Source: Gammaproteobacteria bacterium
GTDB taxonomy: Bacteria > Pseudomonadota > Gammaproteobacteria > Steroidobacterales > JABDKV01
Assembly: GCA_029862165.1 (NCBI GenBank)
Contig: JAOTXU010000011.1
Coordinates: forward strand, 1 to 64,000
DNA: 64,000 bases
Direction: 5' to 3'
Shown piece by piece: positions 8,523 through 17,907 of the stretch; position 1 is the first letter of the stretch, and each line of letters starts with the position of its first letter. The position numbers were made by a program, and so were the translations under genes. The notes beneath the pieces are model-generated. The model was not told where the DNA came from. It searched no databases and saw only the letters and a program-made list of their open reading frames with translations.

Positions 8523-9830
8523 ATGAAACAAAAACCGCAACTGAGCTTCTGGCAAATCTGGAACATGACGTTCGGCTTCCTGGGCATCCAGTTTGGCTGG
8601 GGGCTCCAGATGGGCAACATGAGTGCCATCTACGAGTTCCTCGGTGCAGCGCCGGATGAGATACCGCTGTTGTGGCTGGCAGCACCTATGACCGGGCTGA
8701 TCGTGCAGCCGATCATTGGCATGCTCAGTGATCGTACGTGGCACCCGACGTTTGGCCGTCGCCGGCCGTATTTCCTGATTGGCGCCATACTGGCCTCATT
8801 GACACTTGTGGCGATGCCACATGCCTCTGCAATTTGGATGGCTGCCGGGATGCTTTGGATACTTGATGCATCCATCAACATCAGCATGGAACCAACACGG
8901 GCTTTTGTCGCCGACATGCTGCCCAAGGAACAGTTGTCCAAAGGCTATACGATGCAGAGCTTTTTCATCGGTCTTGGGGCAGTGCTGGCGGCGTTTTTGC
9001 CATGGTTGCTATTGAATGTGTTCGGTTTCGACAAAACATCGACCGACGGCAGCATTCCCGGCTATGTCAAGATAAGTTTTCTGGTTGGCGCATTCAGTTT
9101 TTTCGGGGCGATGTTGTACACGGTACTGACTACCAGGGAGTATCCGCCAGAATATTTCGCGGAGGATGCAGAGGAAAAAATAGGCTACTTTGCCGGTCTA
9201 TCGCATGCATTTCACAACATGCCGCGTTCATTCGTGCAGTTGGCGCCGGTGCAGTTTTTTACCTGGCTTGGCCTGTTCCTGATGTGGTTCTACCTTACCG
9301 TAACGGTTACCGAGCATGTTTTTGGTGCAACTGATCCAAACAGTTCTAAATACGCCGACGGGCTGGCCTGGGCCAATATCTGTTTTGGTTTCTATTCGGT
9401 GGTCACGTTTATCTTTGCTCTGGCCATGCCGGCTATTGCACACAAGATCGGCAAGAAGATGCTGCATTTTTTCTGTCTTGCCGTTGGTGGGGCTGCATTG
9501 CTGAGCATTTACTTTATTCACGATCAGTATGTCCTGTTGCTGGCCATGACCGGTGTCGGAATCGCATGGGCGAGTATCGTCTCCATGCCCTACGCGATGA
9601 TTGCGCAGGACATCCCGCCACGGCAGATGGGAATATTCATGGGTCTGTTCAACATGTTCATTGTTATTCCGGAGATAATCGCTGCGCTTGGTTTTGGTTG
9701 GGTCATGCGCACATTGCTGGATAACAACAAGCTGCATGCTGTGATGCTGGGTGGTGGTTGTCTGTTGTTGGCAGCATTGCTGACCCTGCTGCTTGTATCC
9801 GGCGGCGATGACCCGGACGTTCAGGCGTGA
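8523..9830 (+). CDS. MFS sugar transporter (maltose/SLC45-like)
   Basis: A 435-residue inner-membrane protein with about 12 membrane segments. The N-terminus [13 protein letters not shown] and the loop motif [15 protein letters not shown] are typical of the proton-coupled sugar branch of the major facilitator family found in proteobacterial maltose loci. It lies between a periplasmic alpha-glucosidase and amylases and probably carries maltose, maltodextrin or glucose into the cytosol. Its stop overlaps the start of the next gene (TGATG), which supports co-transcription. The exact substrate is inferred from context. Confidence 0.85.
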   Translation: MKQKPQLSFWQIWNMTFGFLGIQFGWGLQMGNMSAIYEFLGAAPDEIPLLWLAAPMTGLIVQPIIGMLSDRTWHPTFGRRRPYFLIGAILASLTLVAMPHASAIWMAAGMLWILDASINISMEPTRAFVADMLPKEQLSKGYTMQSFFIGLGAVLAAFLPWLLLNVFGFDKTSTDGSIPGYVKISFLVGAFSFFGAMLYTVLTTREYPPEYFAEDAEEKIGYFAGLSHAFHNMPRSFVQLAPVQFFTWLGLFLMWFYLTVTVTEHVFGATDPNSSKYADGLAWANICFGFYSVVTFIFALAMPAIAHKIGKKMLHFFCLAVGGAALLSIYFIHDQYVLLLAMTGVGIAWASIVSMPYAMIAQDIPPRQMGIFMGLFNMFIVIPEIIAALGFGWVMRTLLDNNKLHAVMLGGGCLLLAALLTLLLVSGGDDPDVQA

Positions 9831-11533
9831 TGACCAGGTCCCTGTGCCAGTTGGCTATCGTGCTGGCACTTTGCGGCTGCGCCAGAACGCCGGATACCGG
9901 TTCTGACAGCAAGGCAGCGCCGTCGGCCGAATATTATGGCACCCTGGCGCCGTTTGCTTCCGAGGCAGTCTATTTTGTACTGACTGACCGTTTCGTCGAT
10001 GGGGATCCGGGCAATAACTATGTCGAGCAGGGCGCGCCGGATCGGCACACTTTTGACCGGCCGATAACAGACCTGCACGGGAATGAAGGCAACATCGGTT
10101 ACATGGGAGGCGACTTCCGGGGCCTGCTCGACAACGCTGACTACATCGCCGACATGGGTTTCACCGCAGTATGGATTACCCCCATCGTCGAAAATCCTGA
10201 CGAGGCGTTTATGGGTGGTCACAAGCTTGGCGAGGGATTCTTTGCTGATAACGGCAAGACCGGTTACCACGGTTACTGGGGAGTCAATTTCTTCGAGACT
10301 GACGAACACCTGGTCTCGGACCGCCTCGGCTTCGCTGAGTTAACCACTCGGCTGCGCGACGATCACGGGCTGAAGACGGTACTGGATATCGTCTGCAACC
10401 ACGGCTCACCGTCGTACACCATGCCAGAAGACCAGCCCGGTTACGGTGAGATTTACGACGCAGCGGGCAAGCTCGTTGCGGATCACCAGAATCTGTTGCC
10501 GGAAAATCTCGATGACAGTAACCGGCTGCATGCCTGGTTTCATCACGAGGGTGATCTGGCGCAGTTATCGAATATCGACGAGAACAACTCCGAGGTGCTC
10601 GATTATTTCGTGGACGCTTATTCGCGCCGTATCGAAGAAGGCGCGGCCGCGTTTCGCATCGACACCATAAAACACATGCCGCATAGCTATTGGAAAGCGT
10701 TCAGTGACCGAATCCGCATACAGCACCCGGATTTTTTCATGTTTAGCGAGAGTTTCGAATTCAATGCGGCAAAGGTCGCGGCGCATACCTGGCCGGAGAA
10801 TGGCGGCATCAGCGTCCTGGATTTCCCCGGGCAAAAGAGCATGAACGAGGTTTTCACCGACCCGGATAGCGCATTTGTAGGACTGAGCGGCTACCTGCAC
10901 CTGAAAGATGGCGTTTATCAGAATCCCTATGAGCTGATGACGTTTTATGATAACCACGACATGCCGCGTATGGATGCGGATGAAAACGGCTTCATCGATG
11001 CACACAACTGGATGTTCACCAGCCGCGGTATCCCGGTAATCTACTATGGTTCAGAATCGATGTTCCGCCCCGGTGCAGCTGAGCACGGCGGCAACCGGGA
11101 CTACTTTGGTAATGACAATATCGAGCTGGCGCGGAAACACCCGGTGCGGGCCGCCCTGCGGCATATTGCACAGATCCGGCGGCAGTCGCCGGCGCTGCAG
11201 CGAGGTCTTCAGGTAAATGTTGACCTGACTGGCGACAGCGCCGTCTTTTATCGGGTGTACCAAAAGGACGGCGTCAACCAGACTGCGCTGGTTCTGCTCA
11301 ACAAGGGGGACGAGTCGATCGGTTTTCGCGTGACAAGATGGTTGAGCACGGGTGCCTGGCGTGATGCTGTCAGTGGCGACGCATTTGCGGTAAACGCCGA
11401 TGCGTCAGTTCTCCAGGCGGAGGTCCCGGCACATGGTGTGCGCGTGCTGCTCTTTGATGCGCCGGTCGATAACGTCGCGCTTGCGGTGGAGCTGGATGCA
11501 CTGCAGGCCGGGGCCGTACGCAGGGCGAACTGA
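9830..11533 (+). CDS. Alpha-amylase family GH13 lipoprotein
   Basis: About 567 residues from ATG 9830, which overlaps the transporter stop by one base. A GTG at 9827 is equally possible. The signal ends in the lipobox L-C-G-C, so the protein is a lipoprotein. GH13 motifs are D-I-V-C-N-H (region I), F-R-I-D-T-I-K-H (nucleophile about Asp278), F-S-E-S-F (acid/base about Glu307) and Y-D-N-H-D (about Asp377). A beta-sandwich C-domain follows. The start V-Y-F-V-L-T-D-R-F-V-D-G-D resembles secreted maltogenic/CGTase-like amylases. It would cut starch fragments in the periplasm or at the surface. Confidence 0.9.
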   Translation: MTRSLCQLAIVLALCGCARTPDTGSDSKAAPSAEYYGTLAPFASEAVYFVLTDRFVDGDPGNNYVEQGAPDRHTFDRPITDLHGNEGNIGYMGGDFRGLLDNADYIADMGFTAVWITPIVENPDEAFMGGHKLGEGFFADNGKTGYHGYWGVNFFETDEHLVSDRLGFAELTTRLRDDHGLKTVLDIVCNHGSPSYTMPEDQPGYGEIYDAAGKLVADHQNLLPENLDDSNRLHAWFHHEGDLAQLSNIDENNSEVLDYFVDAYSRRIEEGAAAFRIDTIKHMPHSYWKAFSDRIRIQHPDFFMFSESFEFNAAKVAAHTWPENGGISVLDFPGQKSMNEVFTDPDSAFVGLSGYLHLKDGVYQNPYELMTFYDNHDMPRMDADENGFIDAHNWMFTSRGIPVIYYGSESMFRPGAAEHGGNRDYFGNDNIELARKHPVRAALRHIAQIRRQSPALQRGLQVNVDLTGDSAVFYRVYQKDGVNQTALVLLNKGDESIGFRVTRWLSTGAWRDAVSGDAFAVNADASVLQAEVPAHGVRVLLFDAPVDNVALAVELDALQAGAVRRAN

Positions 11534-11535
11534 TA

Positions 11536-12912
11536 ATGAAAACGCTGCTCCCTCTGGTCCTGCTGCTCGTCGCCGCTTGCGCCACTGAAGGCCCGGCGAT
11601 GTTGCCTGACGAGGTCTCCTTTGCTCCCGCGCCATATGTTGGCGTCAAGCACCCCCAGTGGGCGCGCAATGCCACGATTTATCAAATCAACACCCGCCAG
11701 TTCACACCGGAAGGCACCTTTCGCGCCGCAGAGGCCGAGTTGCCACGAGTGCGTGCGCTGGGCGTCGACATCGTGTGGTTGATGCCGATACATCCCATCG
11801 GGGAGAAGAAACGAAAGGGAACTCTCGGTAGTCCGTACGCCGTACGCGATTACTTAACAGTAAATCCGGAATTCGGCGCGCTGGACGATTTTCAAAGTTT
11901 TGTCGACCGCGCCCATGAACTCGGTATGTATGTGATTATCGACTGGGTGGCAAACCACAGTGCGTGGGACAATCCGCTGATCACGCAGCATCCGGAATGG
12001 TATACCCGTGACGGCAATGGCGAGATTACGCACACAACCGGTACCGACTGGACCGATATTGCCGATCTGGATTACAGCCAGCCCGGACTGAGGCGTTACA
12101 TGACCGAGGCGCTGGAATATTGGGTGCGCGATGTCGGTATCGACGGTTACCGATGCGACGTGGCCGGATACGTGCCCATGGATTTCTGGAATACCGTACG
12201 CCGGCGACTGGATGCAATTAAACCCGTGTTCATGTTGGCCGAGTGGGAAACACGTGACATGCACGCTGCCGCATTCGACGCGACGTATGCCTGGAGCTGG
12301 AATTCGACTTTACACCAGGTAACGATGGGCGAGGCCGATGCCGGTGCGATTCGGGGTTGGTACTACGGCCACGAGAACATCTGGCCGGCCGACGCCTGGC
12401 GCATGACCTTCGTCAGCAATCATGACAAGAACAGCTGGGAAGGGACGCAATTCGAACAGTTCGGAGACGCGCTGGAGGCCGCAATTGTGTTATCGGTCGT
12501 GGGTGAAGGTATGCCGCTTTTGTACAACGGCCAGGAAGCCGGCAACGAAAAACGACTCGAGTTCTTCGAGAGGGATACGATCGAGTGGCGCGACCACCCG
12601 ATCGGCGGGCTGTACCGGAAGCTGTTTGCACTGCTGCACGAGAATACTGCCTTGTGGCACGGCTCCGCGGGAGCGCCGATGGTGCACGTGGCCAACAGCA
12701 AAGCCCATGCTGTTTACAGTTTCACCCGGAGCAACGACAGCAATGCGGTATTTGCCGCCTTCAATTTCTCCGCGGTGAGCCAACAGGTGGGTTTTGACCT
12801 GCACCTGGCCAGTGAGCGCTATCGCGATTACTTCAGCGGCGAAACGATGCACCTGTTGCGCGGTAGCGATCTGCAAATGGCACCCTGGTCTTTCCGGGTG
12901 CTCGTGCGCTAG
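11536..12912 (+). CDS. Alpha-amylase family GH13 lipoprotein
   Basis: A 458-residue enzyme starting 2 bp after the previous stop, so clearly in the same operon. A short signal ends in the lipobox V-A-A-C. GH13 motifs: D-W-V-A-N-H (about 136-141), Y-R-C-D-V-A with nucleophile Asp208, M-L-A-E-W with Glu236, and V-S-N-H-D with Asp297. The lysine-rich W-L-M-P-I-H-P-I-G-E loop and compact size fit small maltodextrin-active GH13 enzymes. It differs strongly from the neighbouring amylase, suggesting complementary chain-length preference (inference). Confidence 0.9.
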   Translation: MKTLLPLVLLLVAACATEGPAMLPDEVSFAPAPYVGVKHPQWARNATIYQINTRQFTPEGTFRAAEAELPRVRALGVDIVWLMPIHPIGEKKRKGTLGSPYAVRDYLTVNPEFGALDDFQSFVDRAHELGMYVIIDWVANHSAWDNPLITQHPEWYTRDGNGEITHTTGTDWTDIADLDYSQPGLRRYMTEALEYWVRDVGIDGYRCDVAGYVPMDFWNTVRRRLDAIKPVFMLAEWETRDMHAAAFDATYAWSWNSTLHQVTMGEADAGAIRGWYYGHENIWPADAWRMTFVSNHDKNSWEGTQFEQFGDALEAAIVLSVVGEGMPLLYNGQEAGNEKRLEFFERDTIEWRDHPIGGLYRKLFALLHENTALWHGSAGAPMVHVANSKAHAVYSFTRSNDSNAVFAAFNFSAVSQQVGFDLHLASERYRDYFSGETMHLLRGSDLQMAPWSFRVLVR

Positions 12913-12914
12913 CC

Positions 12915-13162
12915 GGATTCGCGAACCACGCCGTCGCGTCTTCGAACAAGAGCAGGGCGATCGTATGACTCTGTCCGGTCCGCAAACCTGCCGCGCTGTG
13001 ATCGACGCGATAATGCAGATGTGTCGCAATTTCGAGGATACGTTGACTGGTTTCCTCGCGCACCGGTGGGCTGCGTCGTAGCGCGCGAGAGACAGTTGCC
13101 TGTGACACGCCGGCTGCATCAGCTATGTCGAGGGAAGTAGGGCGGTTTTTTATTGATGCAAT
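12915..13162 (-). pseudogene. Truncated LacI-family regulator (DNA-binding head only)
   Basis: The minus strand encodes a clear LacI-type head: I-K-N-R-P-T-S-L-D-I-A followed by D-A-A-G-V-S-Q-A-T-V-S-R-A-L-R (helix-turn-helix) and the hinge Y-R-V-D-H-S-A-A-G-L-R-T-G-Q-S. Only I-A-L-L-L-F-E-D of the sugar-binding domain follows. The frame then runs into the 3' end of the amylase gene, so about 260 residues are missing. The expected start Met is ATT (Ile). This was probably the maltose-type regulator of the locus. It could still make a short DNA-binding peptide, but I call it a remnant. Confidence 0.8.
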
Positions 13163-13300
13163 GCGACAGTGGATGATGCAACGCACAACCCACATGAATG
13201 TTTTTAACAGCAGGCGTACAGGTGTTTGGCACCCTGCTGCAATCGTATGCAGCACGATAACAGGATGCAGCGGCAGCGTATTGTTTGCGATACAATCTGT

Positions 13301-13312
13301 GCAAATCGTTGC
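13301..13312 (+). promoter_or_regulatory. Possible LacI-type operator half-palindrome
   Basis: GCAA-ATCG-TTGC lies about 110 bp upstream of the receptor start. LacI-family sites are short palindromes with a central CG, so this is a candidate site for the lost regulator or a paralogue elsewhere. The match is only 8 paired bases. Confidence 0.2.
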
Positions 13313-13419
13313 GGGGGAAAAAGGCGTCCTATCAGGCGTCTGAGTGTTCCTTGGGCGGGGCTCAGACTTCGCAACTGCCTTTTGTCAGAAATCGTACAAA
13401 ACGCGTAGGGGCAGCCAAG

Positions 13420-16320
13420 ATGAAAGAGAAAGTCTATTGGAGTCGCAACAGTCTTTCCGCCGCGGTATCGCTGGCGCTTACGACTGTCTTCAGCGCGCAA
13501 GCACAGGAACCAGTCGAAGACGAAGAAGAAGCCGAAGGGCCGAGAGTCATTGAAGAAGTCTTGGTATCGAGCTTCCGCCGCAGCCTGCAGAATTCGATCG
13601 ACCTGAAGGCATCCGAGACTTCGATCGTCGAGGCTGTCTCGGCTGAAGAGATCGGCAAGTTGCCGGATGTGAGTATCGCCGAGTCGCTGGCGCGTCTGCC
13701 GGGTCTTGCCGCGCAGCGACTGAATGGCCGCGGCCAGGTCATAAGTGTTCGCGGTCTCGCTCCCGATTTCACTACTGCGCTGCTAAACGGCCGCCCGCAG
13801 GTGAGTACCGGTGACAACCGCGGCGTCGAGTTCGACCAGTACCCATCGGAGCTGCTCAGCTCGGTCGTGGTCTACAAAACACCGGATGCTTCGTTAATCG
13901 GCCAGGGACTTGCGGGTACTGCCGACCTGCGCACTATTCGGCCACTGACCTACGGCGAGCGGGCTATCGCCGGCAACATACGTTACGAGCAAAATCAGCA
14001 GGACGCGCTCAATGCCGGTTCCACCGATGACGGCGTGCGGTACAGTTTTTCCTATGTCGACCAGTTTGCCGACGACACGATCGGTGTGGCGATCGGTTTC
14101 GCCCACATGACCAACCCGAGTCAGGAAAAGCGTTACGATGCCCGCGGCTACGACGAGCTGAGCGGCGTCTCCCTGCCGCTGAGCGATCCCATGGACCCTT
14201 TGTCCGAACTTACCCCGGCGGACTTCGGTCTCAATGATGATGACCTCGTGGTATCCCTCAACAAGTCTTTCGTGCGTTCCAGCGAACTTGATCGGGATGG
14301 CCTCATAGGCGTTCTGGAGTGGCAACCAAACGACCAGTTCTCAACTTCAGTTGACGTATACGCGTCCGACTTCAGCGAAGAGCAGCTGTTGCGGGGTATC
14401 GAGTTCGCGCTGGGTTCGCCACAGCCAGGTGCCGCGACGTTCTTTGAACCCGAATCTGCCAGCAATGGCGTCGTAACCGCAGGCACCTTTCACAACGTCA
14501 AGGGTGTCGTGCGTAACGATGTCAATTTCCGCGATTCAGAGCTGCGTGCCATTGGCTGGGATGTCGACTATGACATCAACGACAAATGGAGAGCCGGCAT
14601 TGACGTGAGTTATTCCGAGGTCAAGCGCAAGGACATGCTGCTCGAAACCTATGCCGGTACCGGCCCGCGCGATGAGTTTGCCGACGATGGCGATGGTGGT
14701 CCGCTGGACACACTGGTTTTTTCTTCGTCCGGTGATGCCGGTTCGACGATTATTCCGACGCTCGACTACACAGATACCAGTCTGATCAGACTCACCAGCC
14801 CACATGGCTGGGGCAACAATTTCATCGATGGTGGCCAGGTAGGCTATACCAACAACCCGCGGATACAAGACGAACTGATGCACTTCACCGTGAGGGCGGA
14901 ACGGTTTTTCAATAGCAATAACGTCAGCAGCCTGGAGTTCGGCCTCAACGTCAATGAGCGTATCAAGTCACTGGTCGCCGACGAGTTTTTCCTGGGCTTG
15001 ACCAGCGGCGACTTCGAGGCTCCGCTGGTAAGTACCAACGGTATTACCGACTTGTCGTTTCTTGGTATTCCCGGCATGGTCAGTTATGACCCACTGGAGG
15101 CGTTGAACAGTGGTCTGTATTCCATTGTGCGCAATGATGGAACTGACGTGGTGCGGAAAAGCTGGGCCGTGGAAGAAGAGGTCACGATTGGCTATGTGCA
15201 ACTGAACATCGACGCTCAGAACTTCCGTTTACCGTTCGCCGATAACGTGCGTTTACCGCTTACCGGTAACATCGGCGTCCAGGTCGTGCGCACCGATCAG
15301 AGTTCAGACGCTTTTGGCAGTGTGCCCAATGCGCCGGGCTTTTTGTCAGGCATATTGACGGTGCCGGTATCCTCTGGCAGGGATTTCACCCTGACACTTC
15401 CCAGCTTCAACCTGACCTGGGAAGTGGGCGACGAGAAGTTCCTCCGACTCGGCGCCGCACGCACGCTGGCACGCGCCCGCATGGACGAACTCAAGGCCAG
15501 CAGCGTTATAAATTTCAACGAATCAGCGCCGTGTGCCGATGCCAATAACCCGATAACAGCCCCGACCTGCGATCCGAACGACCTGAATGATTCGCCATGG
15601 AGCAGCAGCAGTGGTAATCCGCAACTCGATCCGTGGATCGCAGACTCGATCGATATTTCATACGAAATGTATTTCCCCGACGATCTTGGCTATTTCGCGG
15701 TGGCGGGTTTTTACAAGGACCTGGAAAGCTACATTTTCGACCAGGACCTGTCTGCAGACTTCAGCGCATTCCCGACTGGAGACTTCGAGACGCTGACCGA
15801 TATCGGCCGGGTTGAGCAACCTGCGAACGGCAGCGGCGGCGTGGTTAAAGGTGTCGAATTGGCCTTCAGCTACAACTTCGATAACCTGTGGCCGGCAATC
15901 CGTGGTCTGGGTGTCTTTCTCAGTGCTGCATTCAACGATAGCTCAATCATCCAGGACCCGGAGGATCCGTCGTTGCCGCTGCCTGGTCTGTCGGAAGAAG
16001 TTCGCAATATCACGGTGTATTACGAGCGTGGCGGATTTTCAACTCGTGTGAGTAATCGCTACCGTTCGACTTTTCTTGGCGAAGTTGCAGGATTCGGTGC
16101 CGGACGTGAGTTGACCCAGGTAGAGGAAGAATCAGTGGTCGATGCGCAGATTGGCTACAGCTGGTCGAGCGGACCGCTAAACGGAGTTTCAGTATTCCTG
16201 CAGGGGAATAACCTGACCGACGAACCGTTCCGCACTTACTTCGACAATGACCCGCGCCAGGTGAAAGACTATCAGCGCTACGGGCGCACGTTCATGCTCG
16301 GCGCATCATACAAATACTGA
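13420..16320 (+). CDS. TonB-dependent receptor, probable maltodextrin importer
   Basis: A 966-residue outer-membrane receptor. ATG 13420 was chosen over the upstream in-frame ATG 13285 because AGGGG sits 8 bp before it and a signal peptide ends S-A-Q-A-Q. The plug domain follows (E-E-V-L-V-S-S-F-R-R-S-L, then G-K-L-P-D-V-S-I-A-E-S-L-A-R-L-P-G), then a beta-barrel ending in S-Y-K-Y with a C-terminal aromatic-rich strand. The plug pattern is that of the Xanthomonas/Caulobacter receptor family, which includes maltose receptors such as MalA. No SusD partner is present. A strong terminator follows, then the halogenase-family gene. Confidence 0.9.
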   Translation: MKEKVYWSRNSLSAAVSLALTTVFSAQAQEPVEDEEEAEGPRVIEEVLVSSFRRSLQNSIDLKASETSIVEAVSAEEIGKLPDVSIAESLARLPGLAAQRLNGRGQVISVRGLAPDFTTALLNGRPQVSTGDNRGVEFDQYPSELLSSVVVYKTPDASLIGQGLAGTADLRTIRPLTYGERAIAGNIRYEQNQQDALNAGSTDDGVRYSFSYVDQFADDTIGVAIGFAHMTNPSQEKRYDARGYDELSGVSLPLSDPMDPLSELTPADFGLNDDDLVVSLNKSFVRSSELDRDGLIGVLEWQPNDQFSTSVDVYASDFSEEQLLRGIEFALGSPQPGAATFFEPESASNGVVTAGTFHNVKGVVRNDVNFRDSELRAIGWDVDYDINDKWRAGIDVSYSEVKRKDMLLETYAGTGPRDEFADDGDGGPLDTLVFSSSGDAGSTIIPTLDYTDTSLIRLTSPHGWGNNFIDGGQVGYTNNPRIQDELMHFTVRAERFFNSNNVSSLEFGLNVNERIKSLVADEFFLGLTSGDFEAPLVSTNGITDLSFLGIPGMVSYDPLEALNSGLYSIVRNDGTDVVRKSWAVEEEVTIGYVQLNIDAQNFRLPFADNVRLPLTGNIGVQVVRTDQSSDAFGSVPNAPGFLSGILTVPVSSGRDFTLTLPSFNLTWEVGDEKFLRLGAARTLARARMDELKASSVINFNESAPCADANNPITAPTCDPNDLNDSPWSSSSGNPQLDPWIADSIDISYEMYFPDDLGYFAVAGFYKDLESYIFDQDLSADFSAFPTGDFETLTDIGRVEQPANGSGGVVKGVELAFSYNFDNLWPAIRGLGVFLSAAFNDSSIIQDPEDPSLPLPGLSEEVRNITVYYERGGFSTRVSNRYRSTFLGEVAGFGAGRELTQVEEESVVDAQIGYSWSSGPLNGVSVFLQGNNLTDEPFRTYFDNDPRQVKDYQRYGRTFMLGASYKY

Positions 16321-16338
16321 TGGGGGAGACTGAGACAA

Positions 16339-16374
16339 CCCCTGCCGCTAGCCTGGCGGCAGGGGTTTCGTTTT
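16339..16374 (+). terminator. Rho-independent terminator after the receptor
   Basis: A perfect 10-bp stem (16339-16348 with 16356-16365), a 7-nt loop and TTTCGTTTT. It begins 19 bp after the receptor stop. The halogenase-family gene starts only 16 bp further on, so read-through or a promoter overlapping the terminator is needed for that gene. Confidence 0.9.
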
Positions 16375-16389
16375 AACGGAGTCCGGCCA

Positions 16390-17898
16390 ATCGACAATAG
16401 AATCAGGAAAGTAGTCATCGTTGGCGGCGGTACGGCCGGATGGACCGCCGCCGCCGTACTGGCACGGACCATGGGTGAGCTGCTGGAAATCGACCTTATC
16501 GAGTCGGAGCAGATCGGGACTGTCGGTGTCGGAGAGGCGACTATTCCGCAAATTCGCCTGCTGATCTCGTTGCTGGGCGTGAACGAGCACGATTTTCTCA
16601 GTGCTACCCAAAGCACGATCAAGCTGGGTATCCAGTTCAACGACTGGGCCCGGATCGGCGACTCCTATATGCACGCTTTTGGTGAGATAGGTCGGGGCCT
16701 GGGGATGCTCAATTTCTATCCCTACTGGCTGCGTGGCCGGGTTCCAGGCGACGACGGCGATCTGTGGCGATACTCGTTCAATTACCAGGCAGCGGTTGCC
16801 AATCGTTTCGCGCCGGTCGAGCACCTGGGTGATACGGGGCTTGGCGGCCTCGCTTACGCTTATCACTTCGACGCGACACTGGTGGCAAAGTATTTCCGCA
16901 GTTATGCGGAGCCTCTCGGGGTAAACCGTATCGAGGGGAAAATCGTCGATACAGCCTTGCGCGAGACTGACGGTTTTATCACGTCGCTAAAGTTGGAGGA
17001 CGGCCGCGAAGTTGGTGGCGAGTTCTTCATTGATTGTTCGGGGTTTCGCGGATTGCTGATCGAGCAGGCGCTGAAAACCGGTTACGAGAGCTGGACTCAC
17101 TGGCTGCCGTGCGATCGCGCCATAGCCGTGCCGAGTGCATCGACCCAACCCTGGCGACCCTACACCCAGGCGACCGCGCGGGAGGCCGGCTGGCAGTGGC
17201 GGATACCTTTGCAGCACCGCACCGGTAATGGTCATGTCTATTGCAGTCAGTATGTGAGCGATGACGAGGCGACAACAACGTTGTTGCGCCATCTCGATGG
17301 CGATCGGGCTGACGAACCACGCCAGCTTGGTTTTACAACCGGGCGGCGCAAGAAATTCTGGAACCGCAACTGTCTTGCACTGGGTCTGGCGGCCGGTTTC
17401 ATGGAGCCGCTGGAATCAACCAGCATTCACCTGATTCAGTCCGGTATCCGGCGTCTGATCGATTTGTTTCCGGATCGGGACTTTGCCGTTTCAGACATGG
17501 ACGAATACAACCGCCAAACCACGTTTGAATACGAACGGATTCGCGATTTTCTCATCCTGCATTATTTCGCCAACGAACGGACCGACAGCGTGTTCTGGCT
17601 GGAGTGCAGCCAGATGTCGATTCCCGATACGCTGCAGCAGAAACTGGAATTGTTTCGGAATGGCGGCCGCATATTTCGCGTCGCCGATGAGTTATTCACT
17701 GAACTGGCCTGGTTGCAGGTTATGATTGGCCAGCATGTCGAGCCGGCCGGCCAACATCCCATGACCCGCCTCCTTTCAGCCGAGCAACTGGACGGGTTTC
17801 TGGGCTCCATCCGCGAAGTAATTGCCCGGGGCGTCGAGGAGTTGCCGATGCACCAGGACTACATCGCACGTTACTGCGCCGCCAACTCGCCTGGCTAA
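16390..17898 (+). CDS. Tryptophan-halogenase-family flavoprotein
   Basis: An FAD-dependent protein of 502 residues if it starts at ATC 16390, preceded by GGAG with 8-bp spacing. The first ATG (16471) would delete the FAD-binding motif V-G-G-G-T-A-G-W (residues 11-18). Hallmarks of flavin-dependent halogenases are present: Lys78 in I-K-L-G-I-Q-F, the W-x-W-x-I-P motif at 268-273, and E-P-L-E-S-T with Glu342, all close to their positions in PrnA. Members next to TonB receptors in sugar loci are common, but their substrate is not known. No partner flavin reductase is nearby. The start codon may be a rare ATN start, a mutation or a base error. Confidence 0.85.
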   Translation: MDNRIRKVVIVGGGTAGWTAAAVLARTMGELLEIDLIESEQIGTVGVGEATIPQIRLLISLLGVNEHDFLSATQSTIKLGIQFNDWARIGDSYMHAFGEIGRGLGMLNFYPYWLRGRVPGDDGDLWRYSFNYQAAVANRFAPVEHLGDTGLGGLAYAYHFDATLVAKYFRSYAEPLGVNRIEGKIVDTALRETDGFITSLKLEDGREVGGEFFIDCSGFRGLLIEQALKTGYESWTHWLPCDRAIAVPSASTQPWRPYTQATAREAGWQWRIPLQHRTGNGHVYCSQYVSDDEATTTLLRHLDGDRADEPRQLGFTTGRRKKFWNRNCLALGLAAGFMEPLESTSIHLIQSGIRRLIDLFPDRDFAVSDMDEYNRQTTFEYERIRDFLILHYFANERTDSVFWLECSQMSIPDTLQQKLELFRNGGRIFRVADELFTELAWLQVMIGQHVEPAGQHPMTRLLSAEQLDGFLGSIREVIARGVEELPMHQDYIARYCAANSPG

Positions 17899-17907
17899 AA
17901 ACTGCGC

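Noticed and set aside
13285..13419. Upstream ATG extending the starch TonB receptor by 45 residues
   Set aside because: The extension has no signal peptide, while ATG 13420 has a good ribosome site and a signal peptide.
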